A stretch of DNA of 64,000 nt from Primulina eburnea (taxonomy: Eukaryota > Streptophyta > Magnoliopsida > Lamiales > Gesneriaceae): positions 22,839,308-22,903,307 of the forward strand of contig NC_133104.1 in NCBI RefSeq assembly GCF_022965805.1. Direction: 5' to 3'. This document shows positions 23,131 through 33,682 of the stretch, piece after piece. Position 1 is the stretch's first letter. Each line of letters opens with the position of its first letter. The position numbers were made by a program, and so were the translations under genes. The notes under the pieces are model-generated. The model had not been told where the DNA came from, did no database searches, and saw only the letters and a program-made list of their open reading frames with translations.

Positions 23131-23492
23131 CGAGTCCTCTACATCGTTGACGGGGATAAATCTTTTATGAAACTTGGCTTTAAAGATTTTCCATGTAATC
23201 ACAGTACCATGTTGTTCTAATGCTCTTTGGTTGCGATCCACCAACTCTTTGCAACTTCGTGTAACTGATGCCCAAATAATCTAACTCGGCGTTCATCTGG
23301 GTAATAAAGTGAATCAAACAGTACTTCAATATCATTCAGCCAACTCTCACAATCATCAGATGTCTCAGTACCCCTCAGAATCAGCGGTTGAAATGACTGA
23401 AACCTCTTCAACATTGTTTCCATCGGAGTTTCTGACACATCCATCTGATAAACCGAAGTACCACCTGATTCTGGAATTTTTCGAGGAGGTAT
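23131..23492 (-). pseudogene. gag: Element L gag fragment, start codon lost
   Basis: The readable capsid part (23444-23217) is MDVSETPMETMLKRFQSFQP, then DDCESWLNDIEVLFDSLYYPDERRVRLFGHQLHEVAKSWWIA, homologous to the E and J gag N-termini. The position of the family start codon (23492-23490) reads ATA instead of ATG. Sequence beyond 23217 matches the capsid only briefly before the deleted region, so the zinc knuckle and protease are gone. Confidence 0.83.
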
Positions 23493-23744
23493 ATCTGATT
23501 ACCAAAAGAATTAGTAACCAAATACAACAAACCTGTTTCAGTCCTCCTCTGATCATCTTACTGCTGATCAAGGATCGGTTCTGATTCATTCTCATTAATA
23601 TATATTACCAATCAAATCAAATCATTCAGTACACATGTATTAAACAAAGCAGTAAATCATAATGCCATGATAGCATGTAAAAGCAGGAAATAAAACTCAA
23701 TCTACCCCGCTCACTAGTTCCTATCTCAGTCTAAAGGATCTATC

Positions 23745-23756
23745 GCTCTGATACCA
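23745..23756 (-). other. Primer-binding site of L (tRNA-iMet)
   Basis: TGGTATCAGAGC on the minus strand is a perfect initiator tRNA-Met primer site, separated from the LTR end by the spacer ACAGG. Confidence 0.9.
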
Positions 23757-25480
23757 CCTGTTGTGGGGACGCGGACGCAAATTCATTTCTTAATCATCCT
23801 TGGGAATAATTAGTTCAATTAAATAAACAGGGTCTAATTTTTTTTTTAAATACACAAGCGGAAACATATGAAATAACTCTTATTTCATTTACAAGATCGT
23901 TATCCAGATCCAAGTACAAGTCCTGTACAAAAGTAATTCATAGCAACTACTGTTTATTTACTACATGTCAGGTAATGAAACAAATATACTTCTGGGTCCG
24001 AATCTCCACGCTAAACTAGTCCTCTCTCGTTCTCATCTCGACCCTAGTCCTGTCCCACCAATTGTCATGCACACATACAAACAAGACAACAGCCGGATAA
24101 CTCCGGTGAGAAATACATCCCAGTATAAATAATGTAAACATGCCATCATATAAAACATATATAAAAGCATGAAATAGATATCAATAACATGTATCAAATC
24201 TGAAAGATATGAATCGATATAAAACTGTAAATCAAACTGACTCATCATCTCAGACTCGACTCATCTCTAATCTAGGGATCCCGATCTGAATAAGAACGCA
24301 ACGTTCTCCCATCTACTTTACCCCAGCTAGATGGTGGTATGTTCTTAGTCCTAGACTTTGGCTGTCTATATCGAAGATCTGCAATAGGAGTCGGTCTTCT
24401 CCTCAGTATATCAATATATATATATCAAAAAGTACAGTGACTTGGCGGTTCTGCCATGGCGGTTCTGCCAAAGACTAGGCGGATCTGCCCAACTCTAACT
24501 CATGCTTTGCTATAGATCAATAGAATAGGCATATCAATATCAAGACTTGCAAATATAAATGCAATAATAATTCAGTATGTGATTTTGGGAAACTCAAGTC
24601 AAATCTAACTCGAGTTGTGCAATCCCGAATCAACATTGATTTATACCTTTCTCTTCTCGGTCTAACGAAGTCGAAGTCTGGAATTCAAATCTGTGCATAT
24701 TCAATTTGGTAGTAACAATATCAAATATACTGTGTCAATGTACAACTCAATTCAAGACCTGTTCTGATCAATACTCAAATCTAGACGTAATCTGATCAAT
24801 GTCAACTATACAACGATGCAATCTCTATCAATAGCGAATCTGATTAATATCAATCTATTGATGTTTTGACGGCATAACAATAAAATCTCAATAACCCCGT
24901 AAATCTCAACCTCACAGATATAATAACACAGCTCATAATCAATATCAGTACAACCCATAATCTCAACAATAACAGATCATAATCTCAAATCTGTACAATC
25001 TCGCAATACCGACAATGCAATATCAGTATATACAATTCAATAAGTCATCTGATCCGAATCTAAATAATATCAACACAGTGTTAATCAGATATCAATCTCA
25101 ACATCTCATAATCGATAACAACACAATTCTGATATCAAATCGGTCTAATCACAATCAATTCAATTCTGAAAATTCATAACAATTTCATACGTTATCTGTT
25201 ATTCGACCCGGTTTCAACTATACGATGTCTACTATGTCAATAACAACATATATCAATCATATCTGATTGTGTCAGTATCATAATTTCAAATCATATCAAA
25301 ACTTAATATAACTTACTTCCAGTTGAAGCTCTCATCGATAAAAACACGATACTGAAGTCGGATTGAAAATCTAATAGACAGATCGTTCACAAATTACAAA
25401 TATCCAAGCTAAAAGGCGTAAGCATTTTCTTGAAGAATTCTCGATCTTCTTTCTGATGCCTTCTGAGGGAATTAAGGCTT

Positions 25481-25496
25481 TGTGTGTGTGTGTGTG

Positions 25497-25573
<77 letters not shown>

Positions 25574-25575
25574 GT
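25481..25575. repeat. (TG)n(TA)n microsatellite at the TATA position of L LTR
   Basis: Nine TG units (25481-25498) run into about 38 TA units broken by TG steps (25499-25575). The tract occupies the TATA-box position of this LTR family, as in D. Confidence 0.92.
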
Positions 25576-26820
25576 ACCCACTTGCATGTATAAGATACGT
25601 GGCTAATTTTCACACATTTCCGTCGGCGCTCGGGCGGTCGAGAATTACCGCCTGGGCACGGAATGTTCTGCCCGCTCTTGTTATGTACTGGCGCTCGGGC
25701 GTGTTAGAGTAGGTGCCCGTCGAGCCAAGTGTTGGCCGAGTGTTCACAATGAAACTCTATGTATAAGCAATCTTTATTTTAATAATATTTGAAATTATTG
25801 TTTTGGCAAATCTTTATCTGTATACCCATGCTAGTTGCATAGATAAAGCCCTTGAATATACAAATGGTAGAAAGAATATGAGATGCTCATATGATGAGTA
25901 TCATGAAACTCATATTTGTAATACTGTATATTCTAAACGGTTCCTAGTCGATTCAGCCGCCACTAAGAAGGATATAGGCCGCTCGAGTTCGAGACTAGTA
26001 TCTGCGATGTGAGTACCATGTTTCATTGGTAGGGGACATTGTGATGTCCGAACATGCAGATAGGTGCTCCTTGTTGAGTGCACTGAACAACCCTCCATAA
26101 AAGGACTTTCCAAGTGGTTCTCACTTATCGAGTGGAAATGTCCTAGTTTATGGTTATACACCATTAGTCCTTATGACCCGGGACAACATTGAGACTCTAT
26201 GTGCTAGAATTACACTTTGACTTGTTTACCGACTCTCATGGGGTCATCAGGTGGCAAGGTTGGGTGTTCTGTCGAAACACATAGGAGTCGATGCATTGTA
26301 GTCGGGGATTCACCGCTTACCTTCGGGTATGGATATCCTATGTGTTATCATGTGTATGTAGGTTGAAATCTCTGGCCAGAGTATGGTGGTAATTATGAAA
26401 GGGGTTTCATAGATTACACCATCGATGCAACTACGACATGACACATAGTATCGATTCATTGACAACTCTCGATAAACCAATGGTTGTCGAATCGGTCGGG
26501 ATATATGAGTTGAAGGGACCGTACTGTACGCTAACCATAATTGAATGGTTCTTGCAGGCACTATCATTGATACCTAGGGAATCATGTAAGCGATGTTGCT
26601 AGGCGTTTAACATGGTTGGTTGGGTACTATCAGACTTGAGTTCTGACGTTCTTATTATCAAGGGGTTGATAAGTAAGAATGGAGCAATTGGGGTATGCTC
26701 ATATAAGGACATGTTTAGTCCAAATCACATGGAGATTTGAACCCACGGCTAGTTGTATCAATGAACCATTGAGGGCCACACAAGTGCTGGCTTTCTAGAT
26801 CCCGTTGAGAAATAAAAATA

Positions 26821-27310
26821 GTTCAATGTGTTGAACGGCTTATAAAGGAGTTTATAAGCGTAAAGAAAATTAGAAGTATGACTTCTATAAAGGAGAAACT
26901 AGTTCAATGTGCTGAACGACTTATAAATGAGTTTATAAGTATAAGGAAAAATAGAAGTATGACTTCTATGAGAGAAATGTAAATTTTAATTTATGGAAGT
27001 GTTCCTAAATTAAAAGTTGGCCAAGTGAATAATGTATTTGAAAATTGTGATTTTCATAAACATTATTATGGACTAAATTAAATTAATTCAAGTGTTGAAT
27101 TAATTAAACACTAGTGGACCTAGTAGAGTCCAAATAATTAAATTAATTCAAGTGTTGAATTAATTAAATCATATTGAGTCTTGTAGAGCTCAATTTAAAT
27201 TAATTATTTAACTAGTGGGACTTAGGTAAATTCAAGTAATGTTTAATTAGTCTCAAATGTGTTTGAGATAATTAAATTTAGTCCATGGTTTTTAATTTGT
27301 TAAAAACCAT
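26821..27310. repeat. Run of short AT-rich palindromes in copia LTR
   Basis: Consecutive perfect or near-perfect hairpins lie at 26821-26836, 26839-26858, 26872-26886, 26902-26917, 26920-26939, 26953-26967, 27081-27105, 27141-27165, 27251-27268 and 27285-27310. Examples are GTTCAATGTGTTGAAC and CTTATAAA/TTTATAAG. The first three are tandemly duplicated with an 81-bp period. The run ends at a TATA-like box. Both LTRs of element I contain the same run inverted (about 47130-47620 and 54325-54820). Confidence 0.8.
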
Positions 27311-27319
27311 ATAATATAT
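27308..27319 (+). promoter_or_regulatory. TATA-like box of copia LTR H
   Basis: CATATAATATATG directly follows the last palindrome and precedes GCATGCATGGGAGG. It is the best promoter candidate in this LTR. The start site cannot be fixed. Confidence 0.5.
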
Positions 27320-28076
27320 GCATGCATGGGAGGTGAAGGGTTGGAGACAACCTTTTCAAATATCAAGGCTTGGCATGCTACTTTTGTCTCTACTTTTTGC
27401 AAGACCAAGACAAGTCTCCCTTCCCTCATTGATACACCACATTGGCCGAAATCCTCTCTAATTCTCTTCCAAGTTTTTCTCCAATTTCTTCTTCAAGTGT
27501 TGAGGAAGAAATACACTTCTCTTTGAAAAATGCTCTAATTTTTCTAGTGCAAAATTAGAGTGGTTCTAGCTAGTTGGTGGTGGGCTTAATATTTGAGCAA
27601 GGTGGGATCAAAGGAAGCTTGAAGATTGTCTTGCCATTGAAGAGCTTAGTTGTATATCAACTAAGTCGGAGCCATCATCAATCTTTTAAGATTGATAGGT
27701 ACATTTCTAAACACACTATGAATGTCATTTTTGTGTTTTATTGTATTTGCTACACAAATCAAGGTGTGGCCGAAATATTGTACGAAAAATGAAATTTTTT
27801 TGAACTTCCGTTGCGCTTCCGGTCACCGTAACCAATCCCCTTTCAGGGCGGTCACAAACTATCGCCCGGGCGCAGCATATTCTGCCCGAACATGATCCCG
27901 TTGCACATTGGCGCTCGGGCGGTCATTTTATACCACTCGGGCGCCAATAGTTCTGTCCAAAAATTGTACCCTTCATATGCTTTGGCCAATCTGGTCTCGG
28001 AATGATCCGTCTATAATCACATCAATTCACAATCAATAATCTAATATTAATAGAATACAAAATCTCGGGCATTACA

Positions 28077-28245
28077 GTCGCGCATATACGCGGCTCCTTG
28101 TCACGCATATTCGCGAGGTGTTCTGTCCTCGTACATATTTCATGTTTTCTTCCGTCTTTCCCAGTCTGATCCTTTCCGTCTATAATCCCCCCGATTATCA
28201 CTAAATCATTTCAGATTAACAGGACAAAAATCTCGGGCTTTACAT
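28077..28245 (-). repeat. Fragment of element G 3' LTR with a third palindrome type
   Basis: This 169-bp piece ends, like other LTRs of the family, with a terminus (minus strand TGTAAAGCCCGAG at 28245) followed by the complement of a polypurine tract (TTTCT). It was separated from the rest of its LTR by the insertion of L. It carries the palindromes GCGCATATACGCGG (28080) and ACGCATATTCGCGA (28103), 23 bp apart. The matching internal region resumes at 45420. Confidence 0.8.
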
Positions 28246-28254
28246 TTCTCACCT

Positions 28255-29174
28255 GATACGACCACGGTTGGTCAAGCTCCAAGGAAGGCATGGGATCCTT
28301 TACAGTTGCCGGATGGACCAGTCACGAGAGGACGACTAAAGAAATTCAAGGAGGAACTACAAGGAGTCATGAGCAAGCATGAAGGAGTCGTGACGCATGG
28401 GAGTACGTTTGGAGGCCAAAGGAATATTATTCAAGCATTGTTGAAGACGGCCGAGCCTACACGGATGTGAACACGGACCTGCACACGGGGTCCGTGCCCT
28501 TTACAGTCGAGGATGAAGAATTCCAGTGTCTACACGGACCCGAGCACGGACCAGTACACGGGGTCCGTGTCCTATGATATTTTCGAAGACCGAGTGTACA
28601 CGGACCCGTACACGGAGGTGGACACGGGGTCCGTGCCCCTTGTTTCCAGCTGAAGGTGATTTCCCGAGAGTACACGGATCCGTACACGGAGGCCTACACG
28701 GGGTCCGTGTCAGAGGCGGCTGAGCGAGAATATTTTCCTTCTTTAGAGTTTTAACTTTTTGGGTAACTAGATTTGTGATATCTTTTCATTATTAAAAAGT
28801 GTTTGGACGAAAATTTGAGACACAATTGACATATTATTGATATTTTTATCAAGTTTAGAGTTTCCTCTCAAACTTTTTCAAAGCTTCGCTGTGTAACCAA
28901 AATCAAACTTATCAAAGTTTTTAACTTTGTGGCATTTGTCGATTGTGCTTGTGCGGATTCTCTTAGACTCGTTCTTTGAAGGTTCGTTATAGTTTTCGAT
29001 TTTTTATTTCATGATTATTTATTTCTAAACTTTTCATAGTTTAGAGGTGAAAACCACAACACACACTTGATTCAAAAGATCGGGACAACACATCGATCCT
29101 TGTTCGATATTAAATTGAGGGCGCGATTCATATTTAATATTGTTTGTTTTTTATTCGTACGTGGATTCGTATCA
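28255..29174 (+). repeat. Element F 5' LTR (920 bp)
   Basis: It begins TGATACGACCACGG and ends GGATTCGTATCA, 8-bp inverted termini. The first about 213 bp repeat the C-terminal pol codons found at the 3' LTR ([17 protein letters not shown]). The palindrome array follows directly after the pol stop codon. The 3' LTR is 44492-45414. Confidence 0.95.
28459..28709 (+). promoter_or_regulatory. CACGG triplet array in F 5' LTR
   Basis: Four triplets of CACGG-containing units occur at 28459/28471/28483, 28532/28544/28556, 28598/28610/28622 and 28672/28684/28696. Steps within a triplet are exactly 12 bp and triplets repeat every 73, 66 and 74 bp. Each triplet starts ACACGGAYSYG and ends ACACGGGGTCCGTG, so the outer arms are inverted. 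The outer spacing of 24 bp matches the pair spacing of the other arrays. Confidence 0.75.
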
Positions 29175-29176
29175 TT

Positions 29177-29188
29177 TGGTATCAGAGC
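29177..29188 (+). other. Primer-binding site of F (tRNA-iMet)
   Basis: TGGTATCAGAGC, two bases inside the 5' LTR, is a perfect initiator tRNA-Met primer site. The untranslated leader from here to the gag ATG at 29797 (about 610 bp) is AT-rich and shows no further feature I recognise. Confidence 0.93.
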
Positions 29189-29796
29189 TTTTGGTTAATT
29201 TAATTCAAGTAAGTTTATCATTCGTTCTATTAACAGATCTAATTATTCTTTAGTTCCGCTTTCAGATCTATGTTGTTCTATCGTTTTTCGTCATTCGTGA
29301 ATCTGTGATACACGAAATTTTGGGTCTTATTTATTTATCTTTGAATTTTCGGAATTCTTAGGGGGGAAAAAAAGGAGTACAAAAATTCCGAAAATTCACC
29401 ATTATTTTTTTTTATACTTTGTTCTATTTCTATTTGTGAGTCATATAAAAGTGTCTCACACAGTCAAAAAAATAAAATAAAAAATTCATTCATCTTCAAA
29501 CTGCTTGTCTACACAGTCCAACTAAGTCGATCGCAATTGTTCACAAGTTTGAAACTTGATTGTTTGATATATTCAAATACAAAGCTTGAGCACACTTTAG
29601 AGAGAAACATTAAATTCGAGTGGAAACATTTGAGTGTGAGTGTTATTTCTTTGGAGTGATTAGTGAGTATTTGTTGTAAGCAAAAAAAATTGAGAGAAAA
29701 GATGAGCGAATTTTCTTTGGAGTGACCGTGAGAATTTGGGTGAGGACTATTTGTTTTCTACTAACGTTTTCTTGCAGGTACAATTCTAAAAATTAA

Positions 29797-31068
29797 ATGG
29801 AGAGGGAGGTAGGAGATGATTCAAACCAGGGGGTGTCTAAGTTCCAAATGGAGGCCTTATTTGGGCATTTTATTAGGTTGATGAAGAATGAATTAGAGCC
29901 CTTGCATGAGAGGTTGGACAAGCTTGAGAGTAGTGCTAGTGGGAGTAAATCTAAGCCTAAGAATTTGGGTAGAGATGATGAAGAATATGATTTTGGAGGA
30001 GACGATGAGAGTCAAAATGAGAATTGGGGAAGGAATGGAAGAGGTAGAGAATTTGGGAGAGGAAAAAGAGTGGCTGTACGGGGTGGATATGATGGGGATA
30101 GGGAAGATGGTAACATGGTTAGTATTAAGTTGAAAATTCCTTCATTCCATGGGAAATCTGACCTGGAGGCGTACTTAGAGTGGGAAAAGAGGGTAGAGTT
30201 CGTATTTGAGTGTCACCACTATTCCGAACAAAAGAAGGTTAGGTTGGCGGTGGTTGAATTCTTAGACTATGCTGTCATTTGGTGGGATCAACTAGTGACC
30301 GCTAGGAGGAGGTATAATGAGAGGCCCATTGAATCTTGGGATGAGATGAAGAGGGTCATGAAGAAGAGGTTTGTGCCCAATCATTATTATAGGGAGATGT
30401 TTAAGAGGCTACAAACTTTGAGGCAAGGGGTAAAGAGCGTTGAGGACTACTATAAGGAGATGGAAGTAGTCATGATTAGGGCCATTGTGGAGGAAGATAG
30501 TGAGGCGACCATGGCTCGTTTTCTTTGTGGTTTGAATAGGGAAATTCAAGATCAAGTGGAGCTTCGACACTACTTGGATCTAGATGAGATGGTGCAGATG
30601 GCCATAAAAGTGGAGCAACAACTCAAAAGACGTGGAGTTGGCCGCACCAATCAAACTGGGGGTTCATCATCTTCATGTCGATCAAATGTGGGGAAACGTG
30701 AGGAGAACAAGGTGGTGAGCAAGCCCAAAATTGAGACCAAACAAGAGGCGCCTAAGCAACGAGTGCAAGGTAAATCTGAAACTCCTCTTCATCGAACTAG
30801 ATATGTTAAATGTTTTAGGTGTCAAGGGTTGGGTCATATTTCTAGTGAGTGTCCTAATAAGCGGATAATGATCTTAAATGAATATGGTGAGTATGAGTTT
30901 CATAGTGAGGGTGATGATGATGATGAGATGCCTGCGTTAGAGGATCCTGACGAGGGATATGAGGCGGTGGTAGGTGAAGCACTAGTGACTAGGCGTATCA
31001 TGAGTGTCCAAGTCAAGGAGGAGGAGACTAACCAAAGGGAAAACTTGTTCCATACTAGATGTTTTGTG
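29797..31068 (+). CDS. gag: Element F Gag, then interrupted by a solo LTR
   Basis: The ATG at 29797 opens 424 uninterrupted codons before the solo LTR at 31069. An acidic, glycine-rich N-terminus (about residues 1-105) is followed by the retrotransposon Gag capsid core: IKLKIPSFHGKSDLEAYLEWEKRVEFVFE (about 110-138), ESWDEMKRVMKKRFVPNHYY and LQTLRQGVKSVEDYYKEME. The zinc knuckle CFRCQGLGHISSEC begins at residue 339. The frame resumes exactly at 32556 in the protease, so Gag and Pol were one continuous frame. With the insertion, the open frame runs on into LTR sequence for 38 more codons. It is the best preserved gag here along with J. Confidence 0.92.
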
Positions 31069-32550
31069 TGTGACACCTCGACCCAATTCAATAAAATACA
31101 GCGGAATTTAAAATTTTTACTTGAAAGGAGGAAGGTTTCAAAATACATTACCATAAAACATTTACAATCAAAAGTAATTACATGATCATTCAAATGATAT
31201 AACAAAAATACAAAATATCATTCCTATGATCATGCCCAAAATGCCAACAAAATATATTCTTCCTTCCTTCTCTATATGCATATGACTCCGGCCCACAATC
31301 AACGTCCTGGTCCGTCGCTCTTATCTGCATCACATGAATAAACTGAAATGAGTATAAAACTCAGCAAGTGGAACTCTTACATAGCAATGACCATAACATA
31401 CTCTGTAAAACATAGCTTTGAAATCAATAAATACCATCAACTCTGAAACATGAATAATATAGCAATAGCATAAACTGAGATGGTATTTCTCTTTTCTCTG
31501 GTGGATTGATATCAATAGTATCTTTGTCTGTGGTTGCTCGTATCCCATCGATATAAATCGACAACTCTGAGGGATATAAGCCTATGGTCGTTGATCAACT
31601 AATTGCATGCAATCTCTGACTATGTATCTATCAATCCATAAATCAATTTGAATTCTCTCTTTGGCATTTAAACAAACACTTTGTAAACTCTTTTCTCTTG
31701 TATTCCCTTTTTCAATAATTGAGACATAAAATGCCTCCAATATATATAACAAGTGTATCAATACATAAACATGAATCAAATGAAGGGAATAGCACTTTAA
31801 AACCATTGAAACACCATACATATAGTATCATGGGAGCACAAGAATGAAATTCCACTTACAACCACTTGAAACCTCCAATCTAAACCCTTGGTTGAAATCC
31901 TACAACAATAAACCATAAATCACACCATCAACATCTCAATAATAAAAAACCCATGCCAATTAATCCATAAAACCAACATATTCAACAAACCCATATCATC
32001 TCTCACCCCAAAACCAAGAATAATCTTACCAAAAGCTTACCTTAGCTTCCTAGCACCAAGAAGAACTTCAATCTCAACTCAAATCACCAACTAAGAGCTT
32101 GGATTAAAGAAAAGAAAGGAAGAAATGAAGAAACCCTAGTCTCCAAGGAGAGAAAATCGAGAAGTGAGGGAAAAGAATGGGGAAAAGTGAGCCAACCCAT
32201 ACCTTATATCACTTAAAAATCCGAAAATGCGCTTATACTGTGCGCGACCGCGGGTGCGCTGTTAACCGTACCGCGGATGCGCTAAGCTCACGGCCTCCCA
32301 CTCAAAATACCAAAACTGTAGAACGCAGGTGCGGTCCTAAACTCACCGCGGGTGCGGTGCCATCACCGCGGGTGCTGTCACCTTAACACCGCGGGTGCGG
32401 TAAGGCTACGGGAAAAACACCAAATTCTGAAGCATGAGACCGTGGGTGCGGTGACTACCTGGAGTGCGGGTGCGGTCTGGTCACGGCCAAAGCAAACTCT
32501 AATGCAACCAAAATCGAACCGAAACGCGTATACCGGGATAGGCTATTACA
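31069..32550 (-). mobile_element. Solo LTR of the A/C family inside F
   Basis: The unit of 1,482 bp begins TGTAATAGCCTATCCCGG on the minus strand (32550) and ends GGTCGAGGTGTCACA at 31069. It has the same layout as the C LTRs. It is flanked by a perfect 5-bp duplication TTGTG (31064-31068 and 32551-32555). Removing it and one duplicate restores the frame between gag and protease of F. No internal sequence is present, so it is a solo LTR. Confidence 0.96.
32247..32476 (-). promoter_or_regulatory. GC-palindrome array in the solo LTR (8 units)
   Basis: Units start at 32247, 32270, 32322, 32345, 32365, 32388, 32439 and 32463. Steps are 23, 52, 23, 20, 23, 51 and 24. Sequences are ACCGCGGGTGCGGT and variants such as ACCGCGGATGCGCT. 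A TATATCACTT-type TATA box follows at about 32213-32220 on the minus strand. Confidence 0.75.
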
Positions 32551-32555
32551 TTGTG

Positions 32556-33246
32556 AATCAAAAAGTTTGCAATCTTATCATAGATGGGGGAAGTTGCACC
32601 AATGTGGCTAGTAGTGAGATGGTAGAAAAGTTGGGTTTACCTACACTAAAGCATCCTCAACAATATAGGCTTCAATGGTAGAATGATTGTGTGGAGGTGA
32701 AGGTGAACAAACAAGTGTTGATGTCTTTTTCTATTAGGAAGTATGTGGATGAGGTTTTGTGTGATGTGGTACCCATGCATGCATGTCATATCTTGTTGGG
32801 TAGACCTTGGCAATATGAAAGGAGGGTGACACATGATGGATACAAGAATAGGTATTCATTTATGTTGAAGAAGGATTCCATTGTTTTACGTCCTTTGTCC
32901 CCAAAACAAGTGTTGGAGGACCAATTGAAAAAAAAGAAGAGAGATGAGGCTGAAAAAAAAAGTAAATTAAAAAGTGAGATGGCCTTCGAAAGTAAAAATG
33001 AAATGGCTGAAAAAAAGAGTGATCAAAAGAGTGAGATAGCCATACAAAATTAAAATGAGAGAAAAAAAATTGAGAGGAAAGAAAATTAGAGGAAAGAGGC
33101 CAAAAAGAAATCATATATGGCCCAAAAAAGTGAGTTGAAGCAATTGATGCACACACATGAACCACTTGTGTTGATTCTTTACAAGGAGATCCTATTTAAC
33201 ACAAGTGATATAAGCCGGGGCCCTTCTGAGCATTGTTGTTTCACTT
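32556..33246 (+). pseudogene. pol: Element F pol: aspartic protease and linker
   Basis: The segment in frame with gag reads NQKVCNLIIDGGSCTNVASS, containing the protease active-site block (IDGGS, where many retrotransposons have DTGA/S). After a TAG at 32679-32681 in place of a tryptophan-adjacent codon, it continues VNKQVLMSFSIRKYVDEVLC and HACHILLGRPWQYERRVTHDGY, the protease C-terminal flap and GRPW block. A lysine-rich linker (KKKRDEAEKKSK, AEKKSDQKSE) follows and ends with stops from 33051. The RT continues one frame over from 33247. Confidence 0.88.
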
Positions 33247-33549
33247 TTGCAGGAATTTGAGGATGTATTTCCGGAGGAGTTGCCTCAAGGATTGCCACCA
33301 TTGAGGGGAATCGAGCACCAAATCGATTTCGTGCCTTGGAGTGCATTACCAAATCGTCCAGCCTATAGGAGAAATCCGGAGGAGACTAAGGAGCTTCAAC
33401 GACAGGTAAGTGAGTTGTTAGATAGGGGTTTTGTGCGTGAGTCCATGTCTCCTTGTGTTGTGCCTGTTTTACTAGTTCCTAAGAAAGATGGCTCATGGGG
33501 TATGTGTGTAGATTGTAGGGCAATTAATAACATTACCATTAAGTATAGG
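33247..33549 (+). pseudogene. pol: Element F pol: reverse transcriptase, N-terminal part
   Basis: It encodes MQEFEDVFPEELPQGLPPLRG, RNPEETKELQRQVSELLDRGFVRESMSP and VPVLLVPKKDGSWGMCVDCRAINNITIKYR, the fingers region of a Ty3/gypsy RT. The open frame is interrupted after the arginine codon AGG (33547-33549) by insertion of element E, and it resumes in frame at 42216 with [10 protein letters not shown]. The usual start of RT lies further upstream in a region with stops, so no start codon is claimed. Confidence 0.92.
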
Positions 33550-33682
33550 TGTAATGCCCAGAACACTGATTGACATTTTTGAATTGATAGATATGTTATG
33601 GATAATGTATATAGAGATCAGATGTAAGAAATGAAGAAGTTTGGCATGAAACATAGAATTTTGAAGGAATGGCCGAAGCCAT

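Larger units (their letters stand above)
25702..27845 (+). mobile_element. H: Ty1/copia solo LTR
   Basis: This 2,144-bp unit begins TGTTAGAGTAGGTGCCC and ends CCAATCCCCTTTCA. It is the plus-strand equivalent of the 2,153-bp LTRs of element I. It is flanked by perfect 5-bp duplications GGGCG (25697-25701 and 27846-27850). There is no internal region or second LTR, so it is a solo LTR left by recombination between the two LTRs of a full element. Confidence 0.95.
25625..27945 (-). promoter_or_regulatory. GC-palindrome array in L LTR, interrupted by H
   Basis: GGCGCTCGGGCGGT-type units begin at 25625, 25647, 25690, 27861, 27910 and 27932. After subtracting the 2,149-bp insertion, the steps are 22, 43, 22, 49 and 22, so the pair period is 65 then 71. 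The H insertion falls inside the unit at 25690. Confidence 0.72.
21541..28076 (-). mobile_element. Element L: decayed Ty3/gypsy element, minus strand
   Basis: L includes a 5' LTR (28076-23762, interrupted by the copia solo LTR H), a perfect tRNA-iMet primer site, a gag remnant, a collapsed RT region and an integrase remnant that is cut by D at 21540. Its left parts are outside the window. On the right it lies inside the 3' LTR of G, as shown by a second LTR terminus 170 bp further on (28245). It is among the older insertions here. Confidence 0.85.
23762..28076 (-). repeat. Element L 5' LTR, split by copia solo LTR H
   Basis: The LTR ends GTCCCCACA at 23762 and begins TGTAATGCCCGAG at 28076. 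Removing H and its duplicated target (2,149 bp) leaves about 2.17 kb, the length of the B LTR. It contains a stem-loop with TAAGAAC (24291-24297) paired to GTTCTTA (24341-24347), three 20-bp-type units near 24445-24490, a (TG)n(TA)n tract and a GC-palindrome array that H has split. Confidence 0.88.

Noticed and set aside
23745..23756. tRNA gene signal (GCTCTGATACCA)
   Set aside because: This is only the 12-base primer-binding site next to the LTR. No cloverleaf follows. The same holds at 19691, 29177, 35483 and 53774.
25371..25712. Open frames of repeating Tyr-Ile or Val-Cys
   Set aside because: Translation of the (TA)n and (TG)n microsatellite.
26310..26567. Conserved 85-codon open frame in the copia LTR, also present at 47877 and 55074
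   Set aside because: It lies antisense within the LTR and is conserved only because the LTRs are recent copies of each other. There is no domain or codon-like substitution pattern I can see.
27326..27792. Possible host gene in 27326-27792
   Set aside because: The region is inside the copia solo LTR and recurs inverted in the LTRs of element I.
28457..28723. Open frames on both strands in the CACGG array
   Set aside because: They arise from GC-rich repeats without stops, have low-complexity proteins rich in Arg, Thr and Gly, and have no homology to known domains.
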